From positions 1-10,812 of the forward strand of contig JAQVUB010000046.1 of NCBI GenBank assembly GCA_028699735.1: 10,812 nucleotides of DNA, written 5' to 3'. Below the pieces are notes generated by a model. That model saw only the letters and a list, made by a program, of their open reading frames with translations, did no database searches and was not told the origin of the DNA. Shown one piece after another: positions 1 to 6,047 of this stretch (within the stretch, counting starts at the first letter, position 1; the number at the start of each line of letters is the position of its first letter). The stretch comes from Lentisphaeria bacterium (GTDB lineage: Bacteria; Verrucomicrobiota; Lentisphaeria; Oligosphaerales; Oligosphaeraceae). The position numbers were made by a program, and so were the translations under genes.

Positions 1-112
1 GGGGAGTGGCTCCCTGAACATGAAGACGCTCTCCAGAAACCTTGACAACGGTGCCAAGACTCATTTCATTGTTAGCAAAATAATCAAGTATCGTGTTTTC
101 GGGAAATTGCAT
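1..112 (-). CDS. N-terminal fragment of a protein running off the left edge; possibly an RNB-type (RNase II/R-like) ribonuclease
   Basis: Reading the minus strand from the ATG at 112-110 gives 37 open codons to the window edge, beginning MQFPENTILDYFANNEMSLG and continuing with a short strand-like stretch TVVKVSGERLHVQG. An in-frame TGA lies directly upstream of this ATG, so translation cannot start earlier. A weak purine run AAGAAAG sits about 8 bases upstream. The 'fixed start, then GTVVKVSGERLHV' pattern resembles the N-terminus of some RNB-domain ribonucleases, but this is a resemblance recalled from the family and not a diagnostic motif; no catalytic residues are in view. The plus strand also has an open frame here (2-139), but its product looks less protein-like. 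Confidence 0.4.
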   Translation of the reverse strand, partial: MQFPENTILDYFANNEMSLGTVVKVSGERLHVQGATP

Positions 113-221
113 TCATGCGACTTTCTTAATCAGTTGTAAGTAATAAGTTGTAACAGAGGAATTCTTTTTGAACAACGAAAAACCCTAAACGACCCGAAAA
201 AATTTCATGGGATGATCACCG

Positions 222-555
222 GGGTGCAGTTCCCAAAAGTAGGTAGTCGCTGCCCCGGGCACCTGAGACGGGTGCAGTTCCCAAAAGTAGGTAGTCTCTG
301 CCCCGGGCACCTGAGACTGTTCGGGCGTGGGAGTACTAACAGAAATCGCAACCGGGCCGGTTACGCCACATTATAAGCCTGACCCCTGAACCCTTTCTGG
401 ATAGCCTCTACCTACTTTTGGGAACTGCACCCCCTGAGACCGTTCGGGCGTGGGAGTACTAACAGAAATCGCAACCGGGCCGGTTACGCCACCTTATAAG
501 CCTGACCCCTGAACCCTTTCTGGATAGCCTCTACCTACTTTTGGGAACTGCACCC
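222..555. mobile_element. Outer MITE-like element (163 bp when the inner copy is removed), with 7-bp target duplication
   Basis: The element is bounded by perfect 25-bp terminal inverted repeats at 222-246 (starting GGGTGCAGTTCCCAAAAG) and 531-555. It is flanked by an exact 7-bp direct repeat ATCACCG at 215-221 and 556-562. Its own sequence is 222-269 joined to 441-555, which is 163 bp; the rest is a second copy inserted inside it. It encodes no transposase, so it would be moved in trans by an element with matching ends. Inside are short palindromes such as GCCCCGGGC and AACCGGG/CCGGTT. I cannot assign an IS family; duplications of 7-8 bp occur in several. Confidence 0.85.
270..432. mobile_element. 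Inner MITE-like element (163 bp), inserted into the outer copy with 8-bp target duplication
   Basis: This copy has the same 25-bp terminal inverted repeats (270-294 and 408-432). It is flanked by the exact direct repeat CCTGAGAC at 262-269 and 433-440, a sequence belonging to the outer element. It differs from the outer copy at three visible positions (297 T versus 249 G, 318 T versus 441 C, 370 A versus 493 C), so the copies are about 98 percent identical. At first sight the region looks like 48-bp and 123-bp tandem duplications, but one insertion event with a target duplication explains both. Confidence 0.85.
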
Positions 556-655
556 ATCACCGCAATCTCACAGTCAAAGCCGTTTCCCATGAATTTTTTT
601 TCGGGTCGTTTGTGTTTTTCGTTGTAAAAAAATACCACTGCCACCCATGTTTACA

Positions 656-1477
656 CTAGCGGTTGCGGCCTCTTCCACCCATAAACCGCCCCATGCCGCC
701 AATGGAAGTCATGTCGAGGATTTCCTGGACATTGCTGCTGAGGTTTTCGCCGCCAATTCCTGCCTGGTTGCCTAAGTTCTGGAGCAGGATTTCCCGGACG
801 GTTTCAGACATTTCCCTGATGGCACGTCCCTGTTCCATCATTTCCTGAAAATTGGCGCTTTCTCCGCCCTGCCACATTGAATTGGCCATTTCTTCATTGG
901 CGGCAAGCAGTTCCTGGTATTCTGAAACCGTCCGACGCTGATCCTTGCTCAACTTGGAAACATCCAGATTTTTGAAAAAGAGCTCACGGCGGGCATTTTG
1001 TTCTTCACGTTGTTTCTGAAATTCATTGAGGCGGGTTTGCATGCGCTCATACTCTTCCGGATTTTCCTCTTTGAGGCGTTCCATGCGTTCGCGCATATTG
1101 CCGCTACGTCGGGATCGTGGCTCTTCCTGCCGGGCAACCGGTGTATTGAGATTGACCTGGGATTGACCATCCAGTTGCTTTTTCAGCTGCTGCAATTCCT
1201 CTTCACGAAAATCCAGCAGCCTTTCCAGATTGGCGATTTCCTGATCCGAGTTGCGCGAGGCTGAAGTATGATTGCCCAAATGACTTTGCAATAATTCGAG
1301 TGTAGCCTGCAAGGACACTTTCTCGGACAAAACAGTATCCCGGGCAATGGTCATTTCCTGTAATTGTTCCTGCAGGCTGGAGTGATCCTGAAAAAAATAG
1401 TATGCCGTTGCGAAAAACAACAGATTGCCACTGCAAAGCAAAAGCAGACCCGCCTTTTTAAGTTTGTCAAATTCCAT
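656..1477 (-). CDS. Membrane-anchored coiled-coil protein of unknown function
   Basis: I do not recognise this 273-residue protein. After a short basic start (MEFDKLKK) there is one hydrophobic segment at about residues 10-28, a likely N-terminal membrane anchor. A Gln/Glu/Leu-rich probable coiled coil follows (about 32-105), then a very charged Arg/Glu region (about 117-168), a second helical part beginning LDVSKLSKDQRRTVSEY (171-187), and a Gly/Arg-rich tail (GGMGRFMGGRGRNR). The charged helices faintly recall Spy/CpxP-type periplasmic proteins, but no LTxxQ signature is clear. An ATG at 1504 and a TTG at 1507 are also in frame. I prefer 1477 because AGAAAGAG lies about 9 bases upstream, the 1504 ATG has no ribosome site, and a possible -10 box (1519-1524) would leave almost no leader for 1504. 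It follows recJ by about 130 bases on the same strand. Confidence 0.72.
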   Translation of the reverse strand: MEFDKLKKAGLLLLCSGNLLFFATAYYFFQDHSSLQEQLQEMTIARDTVLSEKVSLQATLELLQSHLGNHTSASRNSDQEIANLERLLDFREEELQQLKKQLDGQSQVNLNTPVARQEEPRSRRSGNMRERMERLKEENPEEYERMQTRLNEFQKQREEQNARRELFFKNLDVSKLSKDQRRTVSEYQELLAANEEMANSMWQGGESANFQEMMEQGRAIREMSETVREILLQNLGNQAGIGGENLSSNVQEILDMTSIGGMGRFMGGRGRNR

Positions 1478-1518
1478 GCTGAAAAGCTCTTTCTGGCGGT
1501 TCATCAAACAGACCGAAA

Positions 1519-1524
1519 ACTATA
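1519..1524 (-). promoter_or_regulatory. Possible -10 box upstream of the coiled-coil protein gene
   Basis: The minus strand reads TATAGT here, the same hexamer found in the two promoters at 3365-3370 and 3536-3541. No good -35 hexamer lies 16-18 bases upstream, so this is tentative. If it is used, transcription would begin near 1512, which favours the downstream ATG at 1477 as the start codon. Confidence 0.3.
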
Positions 1525-1611
1525 CAGTAAACGTTTTGAGCGGATTGAAATTGTTTGATTCATGACAAGGATGCAGAAACAAAATAATGACCTGTGAGGG
1601 GGGAGACCTAT

Positions 1612-3321
1612 TCAGCTTTTTGAGGGTAAAATATCATGGATGCGCAATTGCGGGATGGCGGCTCCGTTGTAACGGTTGATATGCGGCGAAAAGACAATAT
1701 CCCAGGGTTCAGGAGGAAAGTCCGACGGGGAGCGGCCAAAGGCTATAAATTGCATCCGCATTCCCGCTTCATCACGAAGGATCCCACGGGTGTGAACAGT
1801 ACCAGCCGGCTGACGTCTTTCGGCAAAGACGTGTCTGGCCAGAAAGACTGGTTCAGGATTGCCATGACCAAAGGGTTCCAGCATCTGCAATTCCTGAAAA
1901 AAGACATCATCGAGTTCATGGAAGGTCACTTCACCGCAGACATTCAGCAATGGTTTCATCGACTCGATCCCCAGTACTTTCTGAACGGCTATATCAAACT
2001 GATCGCAGAATCCCTCCAAATTCTCCTCATTAAGCGAGAGGCCTGCGGCCATGGCATGACCGCCAAAACGGATCAGTGAATTGGCACATTCATCCAGGAC
2101 AGCCACCAGATTCAGTTTGCGAATGCTGCGTGCAGAACCCGTGAATTGGCCATTGCTGTCTCGGGTGAGCACCACCGATGGGCGGTGATAACGCCGGGTC
2201 AAACGGGAGGCAACGATACCGACCACGCCCTGATGCCAACCCTCACTCCAGACAACGATGGAACGAGCCGATTGCAAATCATAGCGGCGTTCAATCTGAT
2301 GTTCCGCATTGCGTACAACCTCTTCTTCGATAATCTGACGTTTTTTGTTCAGATCATCGAGATTGCGGGCAAGCTCATTGGCTTCCAGGATACTGTCCGC
2401 TTCCAGGAGGCGCAAGCCATCGGTGGGGTCACCCATTCGTCCGGTAGCGTTGATTCTTGGCGCCAAGCGGTAGGTGATATCGGCGGTCGCCAGGTTTTCA
2501 CCAATTCCGGCAATGTCACAAAGGGCATGAATGCCAGGGCGGTGCTGCATGCCGAGCACCTGTAAGCCATGATGAACCAAGATCCGGTTTTCATGCAGCA
2601 GTGGCACAATATCGGCAACGGTTCCCAGCGCTACCAGATCCAGGCACTGATGCAGATCAGTATCTTCGCCGCCGTAGCCCATTTCCTGACCATATTTCAG
2701 AAAAGCCTGTGCGACCTTGTAGGCAACACCAACGCCGGCCAGTTCCTGAATTTCCTTTGGAGCACCCGGCAATTTGGGGTCCACGACAGCGAGAGCGTTC
2801 AGTTGTTCCGGCCCCGGGGTGTGGTGGTCGGTAATAATCAGATCAAGATTAATATTTTGAGCGGCAGCGGCAGCCTCATGACTGGTGATACCGCAGTCGA
2901 CGGTCAGCAGCAGATCACAGTTGCTGGCAGACACTTTGGCAATGGATTCAGCGGTCAGCCCATAGCCATCATCAATGCGATGGGGCAGATAACAGCTGAC
3001 CCGGGCTCCGTTTTTACGTAAAACAGAGGCGAGCAGCGCCGATGCGGTTATCCCGTCGGTATCATAGTCCCCGTGAATGATAATTTGTTCGCCGCGACTG
3101 ACTGCCTGCCACAGCCTCTCGGAAGCAGCTCGAGTGCCTGGCAATAAAAAAGGGTCCCCGATATTAGTCAGATCCGGACAGAGAAAATCGCGGACGGTTC
3201 CGGGCGAAATATCACGAGCCGACAAGACCAGGGCAATTGGGCGGGTTACCGCTGCTTCCTCGATCAGTTCCTGAACACGATTATCATTGGTTTCTGCAAA
3301 TTCCCAAATTCGTTCTTCCAT
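1612..3321 (-). CDS. recJ: Single-stranded-DNA-specific 5'-3' exonuclease RecJ
   Basis: The 569-residue protein has the full RecJ layout. The DHH phosphoesterase domain shows DYDTDG at residues 85-90, VDCG at 141-144, ITDHH at 163-167 and RINATGRMGD at 289-298. The DHHA1 domain shows GWHQGVVGIVASRL at 361-374, GSARS at 395-399 and FGGHAMAAGL at 419-428. A C-terminal OB-fold region contains LEPFGHGNPEPVF (481-493). The Asp and His residues are the metal ligands of the family. RecJ digests single-stranded DNA 5' to 3' in recombination and repair, in the cytoplasm. Length is normal and no residue is missing. The ATG at 3321 is preceded by AAGG runs (CGAAAGGCAC, with TTAAGGA further up). It is the first gene of a minus-strand unit driven by the promoter at 3365-3393 and divergent from the small basic protein gene. 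Confidence 0.96.
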   Translation of the reverse strand: MEERIWEFAETNDNRVQELIEEAAVTRPIALVLSARDISPGTVRDFLCPDLTNIGDPFLLPGTRAASERLWQAVSRGEQIIIHGDYDTDGITASALLASVLRKNGARVSCYLPHRIDDGYGLTAESIAKVSASNCDLLLTVDCGITSHEAAAAAQNINLDLIITDHHTPGPEQLNALAVVDPKLPGAPKEIQELAGVGVAYKVAQAFLKYGQEMGYGGEDTDLHQCLDLVALGTVADIVPLLHENRILVHHGLQVLGMQHRPGIHALCDIAGIGENLATADITYRLAPRINATGRMGDPTDGLRLLEADSILEANELARNLDDLNKKRQIIEEEVVRNAEHQIERRYDLQSARSIVVWSEGWHQGVVGIVASRLTRRYHRPSVVLTRDSNGQFTGSARSIRKLNLVAVLDECANSLIRFGGHAMAAGLSLNEENLEGFCDQFDIAVQKVLGIESMKPLLNVCGEVTFHELDDVFFQELQMLEPFGHGNPEPVFLARHVFAERRQPAGTVHTRGILRDEAGMRMQFIAFGRSPSDFPPEPWDIVFSPHINRYNGAAIPQLRIHDILPSKS

Positions 3322-3364
3322 GTGCCTTTCGATTCCTTAAAATGAAAAATAAATGACAAAACTA

Positions 3365-3393
3365 ACTATACGCCTCTATTTGCCTGCTGTCAT
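3365..3393 (-). promoter_or_regulatory. Sigma70-type promoter for recJ
   Basis: On the minus strand the sequence reads ATGACA, 17 bases, TATAGT. The -35 box matches the TTGACA consensus in 5 of 6 positions and the -10 box matches TATAAT in 5 of 6. Transcription would begin near 3357, about 35 bases before the recJ ATG. Confidence 0.65.
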
Positions 3394-3513
3394 TCCATTC
3401 GCTGTTTTTTTTTCGTTTTTTTTCTTTTGTAATACCTAAAACTGGCAAAGGCGGATTTCTTTTTGTTGTTCAAAAAGAGTTGCTTCGTCGTGAAAAAACT
3501 TTTTTTGCTTCAG

Positions 3514-3541
3514 TTGCATAAAACCGGCGAAGCAGTATAGT
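3514..3541 (+). promoter_or_regulatory. Sigma70-type promoter for the small basic protein gene
   Basis: TTGCAT at 3514-3519 and TATAGT at 3536-3541 are separated by 16 bases. The start of transcription would be near 3548, giving a leader of about 54 bases that ends in the strong ribosome site AAGGAGAT. The upstream DNA (3405-3510) is rich in T and A tracts, which could act as an UP-like or bent upstream region; that part is inference. Confidence 0.6.
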
Positions 3542-3601
3542 ATCTTTTCAACAAAAAATCTGAGCAACATCAGTCTTTTATATCGTGAAGGAGATCCGAA
3601 C

Positions 3602-3757
3602 ATGTCGATTCATCCCAGTTTGAAAACCCAGGGTGCTGTCAGTGAGAAGCGCAATGTCCTGAAGCGTTTTGAGCGCATCGACCAGCTGAAAAAAGAGGGT
3701 CGTTACCAGGATGGCAACCGCGCCTGGGGGTTGCCCAAAACCAAACCGCAAGAGTAA
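3602..3757 (+). CDS. Small basic protein of the PVC group (Verrucomicrobia/Chlamydia type)
   Basis: The 51-residue product begins MSIHPSLKTQGAVSEKRNVL and continues KRFERIDQLKKEGRY, then a Gly/Pro-containing tail ending GLPKTKPQE. The 'MSxHxSLK...RNVLxRxERIxxLxxEGRx...GLPK' pattern is that of the small basic protein family known from Verrucomicrobia, Chlamydiae and relatives (TIGR04137, from memory). Its role is not established; it may associate with nucleic acid or ribosomes because it is short, basic and conserved. The start is well supported: AAGGAGAT lies 7-8 bases upstream of the ATG. It has its own promoter and a strong terminator, so it looks like a monocistronic, well-expressed gene. 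It is too short for many gene finders. Confidence 0.88.
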   Translation: MSIHPSLKTQGAVSEKRNVLKRFERIDQLKKEGRYQDGNRAWGLPKTKPQE

Positions 3758-3810
3758 AAGAAGCTGGTGTTGTCACCAGAATCAAACAGAGCTGTCTTTC
3801 AGCTTCATGG

Positions 3811-3847
3811 GTCGCATCAGGTGTTAACATGGTGCGACTTTTTTTTT
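3811..3847 (+). terminator. Rho-independent terminator after the small basic protein gene
   Basis: Bases 3811-3822 (GTCGCATCAGGT) pair with 3827-3838 (ACATGGTGCGAC): 10 Watson-Crick pairs, one G-T pair and one mismatch around a 4-base loop, followed directly by nine T residues (3839-3847). A smaller perfect 6-bp hairpin (CTGGTG, loop TTGT, CACCAG) lies upstream at 3764-3779. The T run ends 31 bases before the nifU ATG, with no clear promoter in between, so it may also act as an attenuator for nifU. Confidence 0.8.
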
Positions 3848-3878
3848 CGATCATTCTTCCAGTGAAAGGGGCCTGCCA

Positions 3879-4754
3879 ATGTGGAACTATACTGAAAAAG
3901 TTATGGATCATTTTTTAAATCCCCGCAATGTCGGAGAGATTCCGGAGGCGGACGGGATTGGCGAGGTCGGCAATATCGTCTGTGGCGATGCCATGAAGCT
4001 GTACATCAAACTGGCGGCGGATCAGAAAACGATTGAGGAAGTCCGTTTTCAGACTTTTGGTTGCGCATCGGCGATTGCCTCGGCTTCGGCTCTAACCGAG
4101 ATGCTGAAGGGCAAGACTCTTGAAGAGGCTGCCCGGCTGACCAATCAGGACATTGCCGATTTTCTGGGTGAACTGCCGGAAGAGAAGATGCATTGCTCGG
4201 TGATGGGCATGGAGGCCTTCCAGTCTGCTCTTGAGAGTCTGCGCAAAAAGCATCCGGAATATGCTTTGCCCGGGGATTTGTCTTCTGCGGAAGGAGAGGA
4301 TCGGATTGTCTGCCAGTGTTTTAACGTTAGCGAGCGGAAAATCCGGGAGGTGGTCCTGGCGAACAATCTGACGACTGTAGAACAAGTCACTCATTATTGC
4401 AAAGCCGGCGGCGGCTGCGGTGGCTGCATCGAGGATATTGAACAGATTCTTGCTGATATTTTGGGAAAGAAGAAAGAGGCTGCTGTCAAAGAAAGCCAGA
4501 CTTTGCCCGGAAATCTGACCAATCTGCAGAAGATGCGTCTGATAGAAGAAGTGTTCGAGCAGGTTATTCGACCGGGTTTGCAGGCCGATGGCGGAGATGC
4601 AGAGCTGGTGGATATTGACGGTAATAAAGTTCAAGTTCGTCTGAAGGGGCGCTGCGCCGCTTGTCACGCCGCGGAACAGACGCTGAAATTGTGGGTTGAA
4701 GCCAAGTTGCATGAAATGGTGTCTCCCTCGTTGCTGGTTGAACAAATCAAGTAA
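3879..4754 (+). CDS. nifU: NifU-type Fe-S cluster assembly scaffold protein, three domains
   Basis: The 291-residue protein has the full NifU arrangement. The IscU-like N-terminal domain carries C35 (in NIVCGDAM), C62 and C106, the same numbering I recall for Azotobacter NifU, plus D37. The central BFD-like [2Fe-2S] domain carries C145, C147, C180 and C183, again with the usual 33-residue gap between the pairs, plus an extra C174. The C-terminal Nfu-like domain has the CAAC pair C259/C262. NifU builds Fe-S clusters with sulfur from NifS and passes them to target proteins in the cytoplasm. GAAAGGGG precedes the ATG by about 8 bases. nifS follows 14 bases after the stop, so the two are surely co-transcribed. 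No nitrogenase gene is in view, so a general Fe-S role, as for Helicobacter NifU/NifS, is as likely as nitrogen fixation. Confidence 0.95.
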   Translation: MWNYTEKVMDHFLNPRNVGEIPEADGIGEVGNIVCGDAMKLYIKLAADQKTIEEVRFQTFGCASAIASASALTEMLKGKTLEEAARLTNQDIADFLGELPEEKMHCSVMGMEAFQSALESLRKKHPEYALPGDLSSAEGEDRIVCQCFNVSERKIREVVLANNLTTVEQVTHYCKAGGGCGGCIEDIEQILADILGKKKEAAVKESQTLPGNLTNLQKMRLIEEVFEQVIRPGLQADGGDAELVDIDGNKVQVRLKGRCAACHAAEQTLKLWVEAKLHEMVSPSLLVEQIK

Positions 4755-4768
4755 GGCAAGTTTTGAAC

Positions 4769-5941
4769 ATGAGCAAGGATATCGTTTACGTTGACAACAA
4801 TGCCACGACCTGCATAGATTCGGAAGTGCTTGCTGCTATGCAGCCGTTTCTGACGGAGTATTACGGCAATCCATCCAGTGTCTACCCTTTCAGCGGGCCG
4901 GCTGCCGCGGCAATGCGTCAGGCCCGGCAATCGATAGCCACCCTGCTGGGAGCCACTCCTGAAGAAATCATCTTCACCAGCTGCGGCAGCGAATCGGATA
5001 ATACGGCCATTATGAGTGCGTTGCAGACGCAGGGCGGCAGGCGGAAAATTCTGACGACGGTTGTCGAACATCCGGCGATATTGAATCTTTGCCGGAGTTT
5101 GCAGAAGCGTGGCTATCATGTGGATTATCTGAGTGTGGACAGCCAGGGGCGCTTGAATCTCGATGAGGCTCGCAGTCTGATTGATGAGGAAACTGCGATT
5201 GTATCGGTGATGTTTGCCAACAATGAAATCGGCAATATCTATCCGGTGTATGAGCTTGCTGAGATGGCGCATGCCAAGGGGGCTCTTTTTCATACGGATG
5301 CCGTTCAGGCAGTCGGTAAAATTCCGCTTAATCTTGCTGCCACGCAGATTGATTTTTTGTCGTTGAGTGGTCACAAATTGCATGCGCCAAAGGGAGTTGG
5401 AGCTCTTTATAAAAAGCGCTTTGTTCCCTTTTTCTCCTGGTTGATTGGGGGTCATCAGGAGCATGGACTGCGAGCAGGTACAGAGAATGTGGCTGGTATT
5501 GCCGGTTTGGGTAAAGCTGCGGAATTGGCGCTTCGCTATATGGCCTCGGAAAATCAGCAGGTGAGTGTCTTGCGGGATCGTCTGGAAGCCGGCCTGCTGG
5601 CAAGCTGTCCTGATCCGAAAGTCAATGGGGATCCCGCTAGCCGCCTGCCCAATACAAGCAATATTTGTTTCAAATATGTCGAGGGCGAGGCGATCCTGCT
5701 TCGTCTCTATCTTGCCGCAAAAGTCTGTGCCTCCTCGGGTTCGGCATGCACGACCGGGTCGCTCGAACCATCGCACGTTCTGCGAGCCATGGGACTGGAT
5801 TATCAGGCGCTGCATGGCTCCATCCGTTTCAGCTTCTCCCGCTTCAATACGCAAGAGGATGTCGATATCATTCTGCAGGTGCTGCCGAAGATCATCCGGG
5901 ATTTGCGGGAATTGTCACCATTCGGAAGGGCAAAGGCCTGA
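4769..5941 (+). CDS. nifS: Cysteine desulfurase NifS (class V aminotransferase fold, PLP-dependent)
   Basis: This 390-residue enzyme converts cysteine to alanine and gives the sulfur to NifU. Family marks, numbered from the ATG at 4769: YVDNNATT near the start, the EHPAI histidine at about 101, HTDAVQA at about 175, SGHK with the PLP lysine at about 203, and SSGSACTTG with the persulfide cysteine at about 327. The short active-site segment without a long insertion is typical of the NifS/IscS type rather than SufS. A TTG six bases earlier (4763) is also in frame and has AAGG 6 bases upstream; the ATG is preferred because MSKDIVYVDNNATT fits the family start. It overlaps no neighbour and sits 14 bases behind nifU. 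The long minus-strand open frame over it (4664-5854) is a shadow. Confidence 0.95.
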   Translation: MSKDIVYVDNNATTCIDSEVLAAMQPFLTEYYGNPSSVYPFSGPAAAAMRQARQSIATLLGATPEEIIFTSCGSESDNTAIMSALQTQGGRRKILTTVVEHPAILNLCRSLQKRGYHVDYLSVDSQGRLNLDEARSLIDEETAIVSVMFANNEIGNIYPVYELAEMAHAKGALFHTDAVQAVGKIPLNLAATQIDFLSLSGHKLHAPKGVGALYKKRFVPFFSWLIGGHQEHGLRAGTENVAGIAGLGKAAELALRYMASENQQVSVLRDRLEAGLLASCPDPKVNGDPASRLPNTSNICFKYVEGEAILLRLYLAAKVCASSGSACTTGSLEPSHVLRAMGLDYQALHGSIRFSFSRFNTQEDVDIILQVLPKIIRDLRELSPFGRAKA

Positions 5942-5947
5942 TTTTTT

Positions 5948-5985
5948 TAACAACGAAAAGACGCGAAAAGACTCGAATTTTTTTA
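5948..5985. repeat. Partial inverted-repeat element, copy 2 (left arm only)
   Basis: Directly after the nifS stop lies TTAACAACGAAAAGACGCG followed by AAAAGACTCGAATTTTTT, the left arm of the element family at 130-647, 6936-7070 and 9563-9737. Loop and right arm are missing; a region starting TTGTTGCTTTGACGG follows and leads into the prmA ribosome site. Here the block CGAAAAGAC is repeated at an exact 10-base step. Confidence 0.7.
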
Positions 5986-6047
5986 TGGTTGTTGCTTTGA
6001 CGGATGGGATTGCCTGATTCCATTTGATAGATAGGAGTATCTTAGGG

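Larger units (their letters stand above)
130..647. repeat. Interspersed inverted-repeat element, copy 1, interrupted by a nested MITE
   Basis: The left arm (about 170-210, starting AACAACGAAAAACCC and ending TTTCATGGG) is the inverse of the right arm (about 586-625, from CCCATGAA to TTTCGTTGT), with few mismatches. The left flank (GTAACAGAGGAATTC at 150-164) matches the flank of the copy near 6958. The right flank (ATACCACTGCCACCC) matches the one after 9720. The arms should be separated by a loop of about 45 bases, as in the copy at 9563-9737; here the loop is broken by 334 bp of inserted DNA (222-555). Removing that DNA and one target duplication restores a loop alignable to the other copies. 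The stretch 113-655 holds no gene. The right arm follows the end of the minus-strand gene at 656 and could act as its terminator hairpin. Confidence 0.8.

Noticed and set aside
2..139. Plus-strand open frame ending at 139
   Set aside because: It has no start in view and a product without family-like features, and it competes with a minus-strand frame that has an ATG preceded directly by a stop.
222..555. Repeated units that could suggest a CRISPR array or tandem satellite
   Set aside because: Only two copies of each unit, with terminal inverted repeats and exact target duplications; a nested insertion explains everything, and there are no spacers.
2146..3021. Plus-strand open frames of 139-150 codons inside recJ
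   Set aside because: They lie fully antisense to recJ, which has all its motifs; no start signals or recognisable domains.
4664..5854. 396-codon minus-strand open frame over nifS and the end of nifU
   Set aside because: It is antisense to two genes with complete family motifs; its product is low in family-like features and it has no convincing ribosome site.
3879..5941. Nitrogen fixation locus
   Set aside because: Only nifU and nifS are present; the neighbours are prmA and other housekeeping genes, and no nitrogenase gene is in the window.
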